Translations under genes and position numbers: made by a program
In this document: positions 43,550 through 52,187 of the stretch, piece after piece
Position numbering within the stretch: position 1 is the first letter of the stretch
Layout of the letters: the number at the start of each line of letters is the position of its first letter
Notes under the pieces: model-generated
The model's input: only the letters and a program-made list of their open reading frames with translations
Told to the model about the DNA's origin: nothing
Databases searched by the model: none
Source of the DNA: an uncultured Paludibaculum sp.
Lineage (GTDB): Bacteria > Acidobacteriota > Terriglobia > Bryobacterales > Bryobacteraceae
DNA length: 64,000 bases
NCBI RefSeq assembly: GCF_963665245.1
Contig: NZ_OY762269.1
Coordinates: 1,240,001-1,304,000 of the forward strand
Reading direction: 5' to 3'

Positions 43550-44711
43550 TAGTGTCCTGTCTCTAAAGTTCGCTGAATAATTTAGCCTGCGTCGCGCATC
43601 TCGTGTACAAAGGAGTATCGGAGATGCGTACCGGTCGTCCCCTCGCCCCTATTTCGGTTACCCAGGAACAACGCACCACGTTGGAAGACTGGACACGGCG
43701 GCCCAAGACAGCGCAGGCCTTGGCCTTGCGCGCCAGGATTGTTTTGGCTTGCGCCGAAGGCAAGCCCAACAGCGTTGTTGCTCAACTCACCGGAGTCCGT
43801 CAGCAGACTGTCGGCAAGTGGCGGTCCCGCTTCGCTGGTATGGGTTTGCAGGGACTGCTCGACGAGCCCCGGCCAGGCACACCGCGCCGCATTAGCGATG
43901 CCGATGTCGAAAAGGTCCTGACCATGACGCTGGAATCCCTCCCCCGCGACGCAACTCATTGGAGTACCCGGTCCTTGGCGCGGCAGTCTGGCTTGAGTCA
44001 CAGCACCGTTAGTCGCATCTGGCGAGCCTTCGGTCTCCAGCCTCATCGCAGCGAAACCTTCAAGCTTTCCAAGGATCCGCTGTTCATTGATAAGGTCCGG
44101 GATATCGTGGGACTCTATCTCAATCCTCCAGACCGGGCGATGGTCCTGTGTGTGGACGAGAAGTCCCAGATTCAGGCGTTGGATCGCACTCAGCCGATGT
44201 TGCCGATGCGTCCTGGACAAGTGGAACGCCGCAGCCACGACTACAAACGGCACGGCACCACGTCGCTGTTCGCGGCCTTGGATGTAAAGACCGGCGCAGT
44301 CATCGGAGAGTGTCATCGGCGACATCGCAGCAGCGAGTTTCGTAAGTTCCTCGACACCATCGAACAGAACGTTCCGCAATCACTGGAGGTCCACCTCATT
44401 CTGGACAATTACGGCACTCACAAGACGGCATCGATTCGGAATTGGCTGGCCAAGCGGCCACGTTTTCACGTGCACTTTACGCCCACCAGCGCCTCCTGGA
44501 TCAACCTCGTCGAACGATGGTTCGCCACGTTGACAGACAAGCAGATTCGCCGCAGTTCCCATCACAGTGTGCGCGAACTCGAGGCCGCCATCAAGTCCTA
44601 CTTGGCCATCAACAACCAGGCCCCCAATCCGTTTGTATGGACAAAGACGGCTGATGAGATCCTTGCCTCAGTCGCTCGATTTTGTGCGCGGACTTTAGAG
44701 CCAGGACACTA
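43550..44711 (+). mobile_element. IS630-family insertion sequence with TA duplication
   Basis: Element 43552-44709 (1158 bp) between TA dinucleotides at 43550-43551 and 44710-44711. Terminal inverted repeats begin GTGTCCTG and continue n-CTCTAAAGTnCGC (left GTGTCCTGTCTCTAAAGTT, right complement GTGTCCTGGCTCTAAAGTC). TA target and end type fit IS630. Confidence 0.88.
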
Positions 44712-44712
44712 G
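43624..44712 (+). CDS. IS630-family transposase (362 aa)
   Basis: DDE transposase. N-terminal HTH pair (ALRARIVLACAEGKPNSVVA, LTGVRQQTVGKWRSRF; THWSTRSLARQSGLSHSTVS). Catalytic Asp in MVLCVDEKSQIQALDR (near 180), Asp in HLILDNYGTHK (near 262), Glu in SWINLVERWFATLT (near 300). Start at ATG 43624 with AAGGAG 10 nt upstream; a GTG at 43603 is in frame. The stop TAG is made from the duplicated TA plus the next host base. Intact, probably active. Confidence 0.92.
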   Translation: MRTGRPLAPISVTQEQRTTLEDWTRRPKTAQALALRARIVLACAEGKPNSVVAQLTGVRQQTVGKWRSRFAGMGLQGLLDEPRPGTPRRISDADVEKVLTMTLESLPRDATHWSTRSLARQSGLSHSTVSRIWRAFGLQPHRSETFKLSKDPLFIDKVRDIVGLYLNPPDRAMVLCVDEKSQIQALDRTQPMLPMRPGQVERRSHDYKRHGTTSLFAALDVKTGAVIGECHRRHRSSEFRKFLDTIEQNVPQSLEVHLILDNYGTHKTASIRNWLAKRPRFHVHFTPTSASWINLVERWFATLTDKQIRRSSHHSVRELEAAIKSYLAINNQAPNPFVWTKTADEILASVARFCARTLEPGH

Positions 44713-44882
44713 CAGTCTGTGGCGGAAGTCCCGATAGCCGCGCGACCATTGACTCAGGCATTGGTCCCACGGGAACCCCCATCACCAGCTACAGGCCCAC
44801 CATGGTAGAGTCGCGTCAACTCACCATCAAGAAGTTGCGTACGAATCTACCATAGTGCGAGGCGGTAGCCTGCTTGATCACC

Positions 44883-45140
44883 CTATTCAACCGTAATCCC
44901 TCCATGACTAACCCTTCCTTCAATCCTGAGCCGCCCGAGAAGCACCCTTCCGTTCATAAGGAAACCGTCAGGGCTCATGCCGCCGCCGAATTTATTCGTT
45001 TTCATCCCAGTCAGGATGTAGGCACCGGCCGGAGCCGTCTTGAGATCCGAGTCCTTCAGCTCCTTATAGCGATTGATGCCGTCCGACTTTAAGAGTTTCA
45101 CGTACTCAACGTCATCTTGACGAACAGGAATTGTTCTCAC
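44883..45140 (-). CDS. Small hypothetical protein (85 aa)
   Basis: Not recognised. GTG start with GGAGG 4 nt upstream (45146-45150). Sequence has normal composition: VRQDDVEYVKLLKSDGINRY at residues 6-25, then APAGAYILTGMKTNKFGGGM. Basic and soluble. Lies beside IS630 in a region of mixed origin; could be a fragment. Confidence 0.4.
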   Translation of the reverse strand: MRTIPVRQDDVEYVKLLKSDGINRYKELKDSDLKTAPAGAYILTGMKTNKFGGGMSPDGFLMNGRVLLGRLRIEGRVSHGGITVE

Positions 45141-45509
45141 AGAGCCTCCGCTGTGTCAGTCAGGATACAGCAATGGCCCGACAAATGGTATCGTGGCACC
45201 CGGCAACTAAGACACCGGCAACTAAGACTCCCACCTCAACAGACACCGGTGATCATCGGGCACCACATACAAACACGAAGCCACTACTTTTTCGATGCGC
45301 CGACATCTGTGACCCTACCTTTAGCCGCTTGGAGATTGAGAGCAATTCGATCAACTCGATGAGACGAGTCGGGCGCACTTTCTCAATTATCGGCGGACTA
45401 CCCACACATGGGAATGCTGACCGCGTCGCGGGATGTAGCTTCCGAGGCATCTCGGGAATGCCGACTTGTCATGTGCAATTTATGGCGCCGCGCTTTCGGT
45501 GACACATTA
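45141..45509. other. Intergenic region with short tandem repeat
   Basis: 369 bp without gene. Two copies of a 15-bp unit CCGGCAACTAAGAC(A/T) stand in tandem near 45200-45231. AT content is higher than in flanking chromosome. Nothing else recognised. Confidence 0.4.
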
Positions 45510-46040
45510 CTAGGCGGCGTCAGATCCGCGTTGATGCCTTAGGCGATAGTCATACAACGCCGCAATGGCAACCCCAACACAAGCGGCACCAACCACTAGC
45601 CACAATGGACCAAGTGTCCGGCCACCGGAGGAGACTAGGTAGAACGAAATCGTCGATCCGAATGTGAGGGGCATGAGCGCGATCAGCCACCCCAGGGCCC
45701 CGAATCTCCTAGTGCGTGCGCATTTTGCAAGCTCGAAGAGGGTTGTCACGGCCCTGTGGCTTCTGGCGTTAACTATGCGCAGATACACAAAAGCAACGAT
45801 CCCAACGATGGCGGGCAGAAGGAACTCCGGGCCGCGGAACACGATCCTCCTCGTCTCTTCACCAGTTTGCCCCCACTCCACGAATTGCTTCCCGAGAAGA
45901 GCGATTCCGCCTAAGAAGAGAGTTGCGCCCCAGTTCTCAAGCTGACGGTAAACACTCAGATCATCCTTGAGTAACTCAACCTCGATCGGGCGGGATGGGC
46001 CCCATGCATCAACGTCGGCTTCAGTGTTTGTGTCTTCCAC
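45510..46040 (-). CDS. Hypothetical four-helix membrane protein (176 aa)
   Basis: Unknown function. Acidic cytoplasmic N-terminus (MEDTNTEADVDAWGPS), then DLSVYRQLENWGATLFLGGI. Predicted membrane helices near 37-50 (weak), 70-88 (LLPAIVGIVAFVYLRIV), 115-135 (LGWLIALMPLTFGSTISFYL) and 143-165 (LGPLWLVVGAACVGVAIAAL), with a basic tail. Stands alone on the minus strand. Lower GC than the chromosome ends of the window, consistent with transfer. Confidence 0.6.
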   Translation of the reverse strand: MEDTNTEADVDAWGPSRPIEVELLKDDLSVYRQLENWGATLFLGGIALLGKQFVEWGQTGEETRRIVFRGPEFLLPAIVGIVAFVYLRIVNARSHRAVTTLFELAKCARTRRFGALGWLIALMPLTFGSTISFYLVSSGGRTLGPLWLVVGAACVGVAIAALYDYRLRHQRGSDAA

Positions 46041-46275
46041 AGTGCTGTGATTCCATCATCGAACGAACAACTTGTCAAGCCATCCTGATGACCCGTACTC
46101 GCGTCTCACGACGGCTCCGCAATGAGTGTAGGGGGGGCACGTGCGACTATCGCGGCGTTCGGCAGTTGAGAGAAGGGCGGTGCGGAGCTGGTCCGGGGTG
46201 CGTGCGCAGCCGTGATTCGACTGAGGGTTCCCGGGAGGAGAACGGCGGTCCGCGCGGATGGTGGCGGTGGGCCTT

Positions 46276-46411
46276 ACGCTATTGCGGTGCGTCCCAGCGG
46301 CATATTTGCAGGCTGAAATCAGGACGACATGCGCTTGATTGTGTTTGCAGGGAGAGTGCGGCGAGAGTCCATGATGTTGATTCTTTGCCGTTTACGGCTT
46401 TGAGAGGGCCA
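46276..46411 (+). repeat. 140-bp dispersed repeat, copy B
   Basis: Begins ACGCTATTGCGGTGCGTCCC and ends TGAGAGGGCCA; diverged counterpart of 42791-42932 in the same orientation. Confidence 0.6.
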
Positions 46412-46792
46412 ACTGACGAAAAGAGTTCCGTCGTCCCATGGGGCGTGTGGTCTAGTATTCTCCGTTCATAAGTCTATGTTTTTCTGTTGCTTACTAGAAG
46501 TGACACGCCAGGCTGTCCCGGTTCCCCGACATTCGGGACTGCGCAAAGGGCCGCAAGGTCCGGATGCGCCACACAGGCTGTTTGAGGCCGGCCGGTAGTC
46601 CAAACTCAAACTTCCGCGAAGGTCCGAGAAGGGCCCGGATGCGGTAAATGGATGTCTGGCCACGCCGGCATTCGGCGATGGTCCAACCTGAAGCTGGGGA
46701 CATCAACAGGGAGATCGGCAGGGCGAAGGGAGTTCCATCAAAGGGAGCGCATCGATTAGTGTGTTTTCCCTTGACAACTACTTATCATGGAT

Positions 46793-46850
46793 GTCCCGGC
46801 TCCGCCCGGCTCCCTACTCCGGCTCCCGGCTCCAGTCCCGGCTCCACACG
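46793..46850. repeat. CCGGCTCC low-complexity run
   Basis: Five to six imperfect copies of CCCGGCTCC within about 60 bp, spaced irregularly. Confidence 0.5.
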
Positions 46851-46995
46851 CCAGGCCGGTCCGGGTCCCAGGCGACCCGGTTCCGATCCTGGATGCGGAA
46901 GCCGGTCCGAGCCTAGCCGAAGGTGATCGGCATCAGTTCGGAACGGCGATCGGATTGAGATCGCAACGCCGATCGGCATCGCCCGGAATCCGCAG

Positions 46996-48285
46996 CTAAG
47001 TCCTCTGGGACTCGGCAGCCTCCTTTACAGATCTCCTCCATCGGGCAAAATCCCTTTTCGCCGCTCTATACTTCCAAACACGATACTTGTCGTCAGCAAT
47101 TGCAAGAGACATCCGAACGACTCCAACATCCGAATACGGGACGCTTAGACCTTCCTCTGTTGCTGGATCTTCGATTTCACTGACCTCAAAAGCCGCTTCC
47201 GTTCGATCGAGCAGTCGGTTTAGCTGGTTTACCGTCCGAATACGATATTTCTTTAATTCATGCAGCAGCTCGGAGTAATCAGACACCGCATGACTTCTTG
47301 CTGTATATCTTTTATAGAGATAGTTCTTGAGAGATAAAAGGGTCAGCGGCGCATCCAAGGCCAGAGGCTCGGATTCCAAGGGGGCAGTATCGAGTGCAGC
47401 TGTCGCCTCTTCTTGGCGTACCTCAGCTACTACGGGAGCGGAAGCGCCAAACTGCTCTAGTAATTCTGCGAAGGTGATCATGAGCAGTGATTTACCTTTC
47501 GACGCAATGCGGTATTCTTCCAAAAGTTCGATGCGAGGGTATAGGGCCTTGTTCTCCGATTGGTATCGCCAATCCGTCTTTTCGTCACCTGACACAAAGA
47601 TAATATGGCGCGATTCCAATTCGCCAACCTTGAGAATCGTCTTCCATATAAGGAGGTCTCCCACGCCGGAGTGTTCGTTGGCAGCATCCTTATATCCTGG
47701 TGGGATTCGGTTTTCTTGGCGATATCGCAGTTCATCCAGAATGGATTCGCGACTAATATCGGCTTCGACCACTGTAGCTGAGTCAAACAACTCACGATAG
47801 ATCTGGCTCACAGGATCATCCCATTGCCAGTTCGCGATCATATCGAGTACGCTCCCGACTGCTTTCCTGTACGCATCGAGCGCCCCTACCAGTTCCGCCT
47901 CGAGCCGTCCTAGCTCGGCGTATTCTGACGAGCCCTCCAGAAGTGGGTACTGGCTTCGAGTGACACTCAGCTCTCGCTTTCTCGATAATTGCTGAAAAAG
48001 GATCTTAAGTTTCTCCGCCCTATTGATGGCGAACTCTCTGGCAACTTGCGCTGGCACGCGGAGCCGTCGCTCCTTGGTCAGAGACTCAAATGTCTTTCGG
48101 ATCTGCTCCAAACTGGCCCTTCCTGTTGTGTAAGGAATAAGCAGAACGTTTGTGTCAACTACGATCAGGCCATCCTTGACGGCATCTCCCAACTGAACAG
48201 GGCGAAACGCGAAGATTTGGCCCGGCTCAGGAAACAGCCGCTGCCTGACCAGTGGGTCGGAAAGGGTCCCTTTGACATCGCTCAT
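46996..48285 (-). CDS. PIN-domain nuclease, DUF4935/PIN_8 type (429 aa)
   Basis: Probable ribonuclease. The PIN active site is complete: Asp in LIVVDTNVLLIPY (near residue 44), Glu in VPAQVAREFAINR (near 84), Asp in GVGDLLIWKTIL (near 208) and Asp in FVSGDEKTDWRY (near 228-232). The order and spacing match the PIN-like DUF4935 family (YGDLxIW and FVTDD-type motifs). The C-terminal half (260-429) is helical with LTLLSLKNYLYKRYT and VNQLNRLLDRTEAAF and is not recognised. DUF4935 proteins occur in mobile and defence regions, so an antiviral or stress role is inferred. GC is clearly lower than in flanking genes, a sign of transfer. Downstream of TPR-HEPN on the same strand. Confidence 0.8.
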   Translation of the reverse strand: MSDVKGTLSDPLVRQRLFPEPGQIFAFRPVQLGDAVKDGLIVVDTNVLLIPYTTGRASLEQIRKTFESLTKERRLRVPAQVAREFAINRAEKLKILFQQLSRKRELSVTRSQYPLLEGSSEYAELGRLEAELVGALDAYRKAVGSVLDMIANWQWDDPVSQIYRELFDSATVVEADISRESILDELRYRQENRIPPGYKDAANEHSGVGDLLIWKTILKVGELESRHIIFVSGDEKTDWRYQSENKALYPRIELLEEYRIASKGKSLLMITFAELLEQFGASAPVVAEVRQEEATAALDTAPLESEPLALDAPLTLLSLKNYLYKRYTARSHAVSDYSELLHELKKYRIRTVNQLNRLLDRTEAAFEVSEIEDPATEEGLSVPYSDVGVVRMSLAIADDKYRVWKYRAAKRDFARWRRSVKEAAESQRT

Positions 48286-48453
48286 CCCTCCATACTAGTC
48301 CGTTGGCTTATCGAGCGTTTCGATTGAGAGGCTTAGCCTCGGAAATGCGGACGTCCTGGCCGGTCACTCCCGCACTATCTCCCTCTTTTCCCAGACACCA
48401 CACTCCATCATCCTACCTTGCGACCGCTCCCACTCCTTGGGAATTCGCCCAGT

Positions 48454-48953
48454 TCACGATCTGCCTATCAGTACCTCAACGCCTCTCGACGGAGACGGAT
48501 CGCCCGCCATCTTCGCCCAGACGGCGGGTCGTTGCGCGTTCATCTTCTCCGTAAACGCCTTGTCCCCAGATGGCTGACCAGAGCGCCCCGCGCGGCGCAG
48601 TGCCTTGAGTTGGATGTCCACCCCTGGCTCATCCAAAAGCCTTACCCAGTCCGACGCCCCGCCCGCCGCGCGCCAGAACGAGACATCCGCAATCCGCGCG
48701 GGATCTTCTCCTGACAGATGGGCCTCCGCACTGGACCATTCATGTTGCTGCGGATCTGCCACCAGTCCGGCACAAACCGGGTTCATTTCCACTTTGCGCA
48801 AGGCCGCCCATAAATGCGAAGCGCCCAACGGGCGAGAGTTGAATCGGTTCTGACAAAGGTGCCCGGTAGCGCCCTCGGCGAGCATTCAGATACTGGGCGT
48901 ATCGGCCGTGCACGCGCCGCATCACTTCAGCCAGGATGCGGGCAAGACGGTGC
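48454..48953 (-). pseudogene. Broken RAYT (REP-associated tyrosine transposase) gene
   Basis: The C-terminal two thirds of a Y1-type RAYT can be read in two frames. First HRLARILAEVMRRVHGRYAQ YLNARRGR; then, after one extra base (A at 48868 on the plus strand), TGHLCQNRFNSRPLGASHLW, ALRKVEMNPVCAGLVADP and HEWSSAEAHLSGEDP. The N-terminal part with the HxH metal site is missing, and the sequence upstream is unrelated. So it has both a frameshift and a 5' loss, and is inactive. No REP array beside it was identified. Confidence 0.72.
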
Positions 48954-49194
48954 AGACGGACTCGCTGCAGTTGCCGGTGAATGGCCACTTTGCGTTCGCG
49001 GTGCCCGACCGGTTCCCGGGCACTGCCGGGATTCGCGGGTCGCTGGAATTGGCGGCGCAGGGCGGCGGCGTACCTGTCCTGCCCTTGCGATTCTCGCCGG
49101 GTGGCGCGTTCCCGACAGTTCGTGCAGTCGAGCAATAGGCCATTTGGAGGGATGCCCACGGGTGGACGCCAAGACTGTCCCGGTTCGCCTCCGG

Positions 49195-50115
49195 CTAAGC
49201 GCCATCGACAGGAGGGTGCGGATGATTCTCGGAGCATACCCGTAGAGGGGCATGCGTATGTAGCTTCAACTTGCTCAAGATCAAAGGGAAAATCTTCAGC
49301 AGTAGGGTGGTGGCGACAGCCACACCAAGGTGCGCCATTGAATCCTTGCCCTTCTCGCCTCGGTGAATGACCCTATTCCGTTCCTTCTGAACGTCTCCAA
49401 TCTCCTGCCAAAGCGTCCGCTTTGAGTTTGGCCGGGTGTATGTCTTCAGGTCCACGCCGCCAAAGTTGGCGAGGATTTCCCTTAACAGCTCTTGAAAGCG
49501 ATCCATGCCCGTGTGCTGCGTGGTCAGGTCCGTAATGAATGCAGCTAGTCCCTCAGTATGGACCAAGCCGGAAACGATGGGCCGGATCAGCACGACTTTG
49601 ATTGCTAGCTCCATGGCAGTTGTCGCAAAGACCACGGCCGCCAGTGGCTCTACGGGTAGCAACTTCTGAGCGTATTGCAGTGCTTCCCAAGCGGGTAGAG
49701 CAAGATCTGGATTTGCCACATAGAACGATTGCATCCGATCACTCGTGAATTGCTTTATGGCATCGCGGTGAATCTGCTGCTGGTAGAGGTCGAAGTCAAG
49801 TTCGTCGGACCAATCGGGGCCGTCATCATAGTCCGGCATGTCCGGTTCGTAGTCGTCCGGTTGATAGTCGGCTGGATCAGGCTCGTAGTCGGAAGGGTCT
49901 GGTGGTTCGTAGTCTAGGGGATCAGGCTCGTAGTCGGAAGGGTCCGGTGGTTCGTAGTCTAGGGGATCAGGCTCGTAGTCGGAAGGGTCCGGTGGTTCGT
50001 AGTCTAGGGGATCAGGCTCGTAGTCGGAAGGGTCTGGTGGTTCGTAGTCCGACGGATCACGCCCGTAGTCCGAAGGTTCTGATGGCTCACAATCCGGTGG
50101 TTCGTTGTCATCCAT
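49195..50115 (-). CDS. HEPN-like protein with acidic N-terminal 15-residue repeats (306 aa)
   Basis: Residues 20-86 are four tandem units of DPLDYEPPDPSDYEP followed by looser DYEP/DMPDYDDG acidic sequence: strongly negative, Tyr/Pro-rich, no fold expected. Residues 115-290 are a helical bundle with ALQYAQKLLPVEPLAAVVFA, MELAIKVVLIRPIVSG and QKERNRVIHRGEKGKDS. Arg246-x4-His251 is the HEPN RNase signature, and the position late in the bundle suits a HEPN fold. It could therefore be an RNA-cutting toxin or a HEPN-like subunit without activity. ATG 50115 overlaps the TPR gene's end by 8 bp (coupled translation). The last residues (SENHPHPPVDGA) may come from a junction with the RAYT debris. Confidence 0.62.
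   Translation of the reverse strand: MDDNEPPDCEPSEPSDYGRDPSDYEPPDPSDYEPDPLDYEPPDPSDYEPDPLDYEPPDPSDYEPDPLDYEPPDPSDYEPDPADYQPDDYEPDMPDYDDGPDWSDELDFDLYQQQIHRDAIKQFTSDRMQSFYVANPDLALPAWEALQYAQKLLPVEPLAAVVFATTAMELAIKVVLIRPIVSGLVHTEGLAAFITDLTTQHTGMDRFQELLREILANFGGVDLKTYTRPNSKRTLWQEIGDVQKERNRVIHRGEKGKDSMAHLGVAVATTLLLKIFPLILSKLKLHTHAPLRVCSENHPHPPVDGA
49879..50058. repeat. 45-bp tandem repeat coding acidic 15-residue units, four copies
   Basis: Unit on the plus strand GGCTCGTAGTCGGAAGGGTC-T-GGTGGTTCGTAGTC, repeated with exact 45-bp period and few changes; in frame inside the HEPN-like gene. Confidence 0.9.
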
Positions 50116-51481
50116 GCCAGTTATCGGTCCTTTCGTTTGGCCTTCGCTTCATCCGCTCCCTCATTCCGTCCTTCGCCCTTCGGGCCCACACTCGCAGTTC
50201 GCCCCGGCGATGATGCGGCATCGAGGCCACTGATCCCAACGCCTTTTCGAAGGTGCTTCGTGCTTCTTGTGCGTGCCCCGTCGCCGCCAACGCCTCGCCG
50301 TAATAGACCAGACCCTCCGGATCGTACTCCCGGTGCTCCAAATACCGCCTCAATGCGGCCAGGCTCTCCTCGTGGCGGCCCAGACGCAACTCGATCCCGC
50401 CGATCTCGCGCCAGACTTGATAGCCGGCCACCTTTCCGTCAAGGGACGCGGTCTGGCGAAAACACTCCAGCGCCTCCGGAAGTCGGCCTGCGTCCCGGAG
50501 GACGGCGCCCAGATAGTACGCATAATCGGCATCCTGCGGATCAATCTCCGCCGCTTTCCGGAATCGCGCCTCCGCCTCGGCAAGATTCCGGCGCCGCAAT
50601 TGGAGCAGCCCCAACTGGTAGTGCGCATCGGCGTCATGCGGGTTCAGCGTCGTCGCTTCCAGCGCCCGCTGGAACGATTGACGGGCCGAGAGCGACGCGC
50701 CAACTCCGCTGAAGGCCGAGCCCACCGAGCCCCACATGTAGTAGAGCAGGCAGGGCGACGCCAGGAGCCAGAGAAACGGCGAGAGCGCCGCCGTCAAGAT
50801 CCCGCTCACGGCCATCAGTCCGCCCCCCAATAAGGCCGCGAAGCCACCCAGCGCCCAACCCGCCCCCAGGCACGTCCGGCAGCAGGCCGCCGCGAACAGC
50901 AGGAAGACGGCCGTTGAGAGGCCCGTCAACCACGGCACCAGCCAGTCGCCCGGGCCGGCGGAACTCCAGAAGCGCCACCAGACCACCGGGATCAAAGGCG
51001 CTCGCGCAGCCGTCCACGCTGTCACGATGCACAGCAGCAGGGAGGAGTACTCCGCGCTGAGGACGGTGGAACATCGGCCCGCCCCTTGCCGTAGCGCGAT
51101 GAGGACGATAGCCCCGGGCACAAACAGGCCGGCCATCACCGCAAGCTCACGGAAATCGCCGGCCGCAGGCAGTCGCCCCAGTGCCCGCTCAAGGACTTCG
51201 ACCCGCGCGGCGGAAGCCTCCTCGTTCCGCGCCGGCGCCTTCTTTCGATGTGGAGCCTCTGCGTCCGCGGGGACTCCTTCCTCCGGAAGCTGAAACTCGG
51301 CCACTCCCCTCCACTCGGTATCGATCCTCTGGCGGAGCACGAAATGCGGCGCCTGCAGCGCGGCGGCGACACACAGGGCCATCACGATCGCGGGAAACAG
51401 CCGGCCGTGGTCCAGGATCTCCGACGCTGCCCGGCGCGGGTTCCAGTAGTACGTGAGCAGGAGTCGGCCAAGATTGTCCAT
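50108..51481 (-). CDS. Membrane protein with TPR domain (457 aa)
   Basis: N-terminal MDNLGRLLLTYYWNPRRAAS resembles the Yip1/DUF1282-type start. The membrane part has helices near 33-50 (AIVMALCVAAALQ), 120-138, 148-165, 180-215 and 225-260. Residues 265-430 are about five TPR units (ADAHYQLGLLQLRRRNLAEA, ADYAYYLGAVLRDAGRLPEA, EGLVYYGEALAATGHAQEA). ATG 51481; the frame is open a further 26 codons. Overlaps the HEPN gene by 8 bp. TPRs likely hold a partner at the membrane, perhaps the HEPN protein (inference). Confidence 0.72.
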   Translation of the reverse strand: MDNLGRLLLTYYWNPRRAASEILDHGRLFPAIVMALCVAAALQAPHFVLRQRIDTEWRGVAEFQLPEEGVPADAEAPHRKKAPARNEEASAARVEVLERALGRLPAAGDFRELAVMAGLFVPGAIVLIALRQGAGRCSTVLSAEYSSLLLCIVTAWTAARAPLIPVVWWRFWSSAGPGDWLVPWLTGLSTAVFLLFAAACCRTCLGAGWALGGFAALLGGGLMAVSGILTAALSPFLWLLASPCLLYYMWGSVGSAFSGVGASLSARQSFQRALEATTLNPHDADAHYQLGLLQLRRRNLAEAEARFRKAAEIDPQDADYAYYLGAVLRDAGRLPEALECFRQTASLDGKVAGYQVWREIGGIELRLGRHEESLAALRRYLEHREYDPEGLVYYGEALAATGHAQEARSTFEKALGSVASMPHHRRGELRVWARRAKDGMRERMKRRPNERTDNWHG

Positions 51482-51749
51482 ACAGCTTATCTGGCTATCG
51501 GTTTCCACGACAGGTGACTTTAGGATTAACTCATCTGAAATTTCAGGAAATCGGACCATCCTTCTCTGCCACTCCCAGATTTGCGGCGAACAAATCTATT
51601 CTCGACAGTGCTGAATCAAAGGCGCACTTCGTTTCGATTCGTCTGCAGCGACAACGAGCGGCCGTATGGACGAAGGTGGTAGGAGAGAGGCTGCCTGCGC
51701 CGGGAATTCGGGTGCCGAGAGCCGCATCCTGACGGCCATTCTTTGCTTC

Positions 51750-52187
51750 TCAAAGCCCAAGGACACTGATGCAATCGTGCTGGATCAACGTCTCGCGAAG
51801 CCAGTCAAGAAGTTCCGAGATCAACGCAGCTAAACAGCGCGAATTGTTAATTGAGTCCGCTTCGAATAGATCGTTGACGCGCAACGTGCCGCCGTACGGT
51901 AGGTCGGCCATTCCGTCCTCGACTCGCAGCAACCGCTCCCGCAGTGCCGAGAGATCGCCAATGACCAGTGTCCATTCGGGTCGCCCCACATCTACAGACG
52001 CAAAATGATCGTAGTCTGGTGCACGCTTCTCGAAAATGCCTTCAAACAAGCAGAAGGTGTACTCATCAATGAACCGCGCACCCGGAACCCAGTGGGCTCC
52101 GCGATAGGGTCCTGGAGTCAGTTCGAAGTACTGCGTCCCAGTGCACTCAGATCGGTCAGCGTGAAGCCGGAAGTCGAACTCGATCAT
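51750..52187 (-). CDS. Hypothetical protein (145 aa)
   Basis: Not recognised. MIEFDFRLHADRSECTGTQY, then FELTPGPYRGAHWVPGARFI, DEYTFCLFEGIFEKRAPDYD and a Leu-rich helical C-terminus (CLAALISELLDWLRETLIQH). Mixed alpha/beta, soluble, acidic. ATG 52187 has GGAGG 4-5 nt upstream. The size and EYTFCLFEG region recall immunity-type or small regulatory proteins, but no family can be named. Single gene between the TPR gene and IS256. Confidence 0.55.
   Translation of the reverse strand: MIEFDFRLHADRSECTGTQYFELTPGPYRGAHWVPGARFIDEYTFCLFEGIFEKRAPDYDHFASVDVGRPEWTLVIGDLSALRERLLRVEDGMADLPYGGTLRVNDLFEADSINNSRCLAALISELLDWLRETLIQHDCISVLGL

Larger units (their letters stand above)
46041..46995. other. Long intergenic region with repeats
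   Basis: 955 bp without a supportable gene. Holds repeat copy B (46276-46411), an unassigned GC-rich stretch at 46495-46710, and a low-complexity run of CCGGCTCC-like units (46793-46850). It also holds a direct repeat GATCGGCATC at about 46927 and 46971. Short minus-strand frames at 46494-46706 show no known family. Confidence 0.5.

Noticed and set aside
45131..45502. 123-codon plus-strand frame
   Set aside because: Composition and tandem repeat suggest non-coding DNA; no ribosome site or family.
46494..46706. 70-codon minus-strand frame ending SGNRDSLACHF
   Set aside because: No start signal, no family; might belong to an interspersed repeat but no second copy is in the window.
48740..49237. 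165-codon minus-strand frame as the RAYT N-terminus
   Set aside because: Only its part near 48870-48953 matches RAYT; upstream residues show no HxH motif or family similarity.
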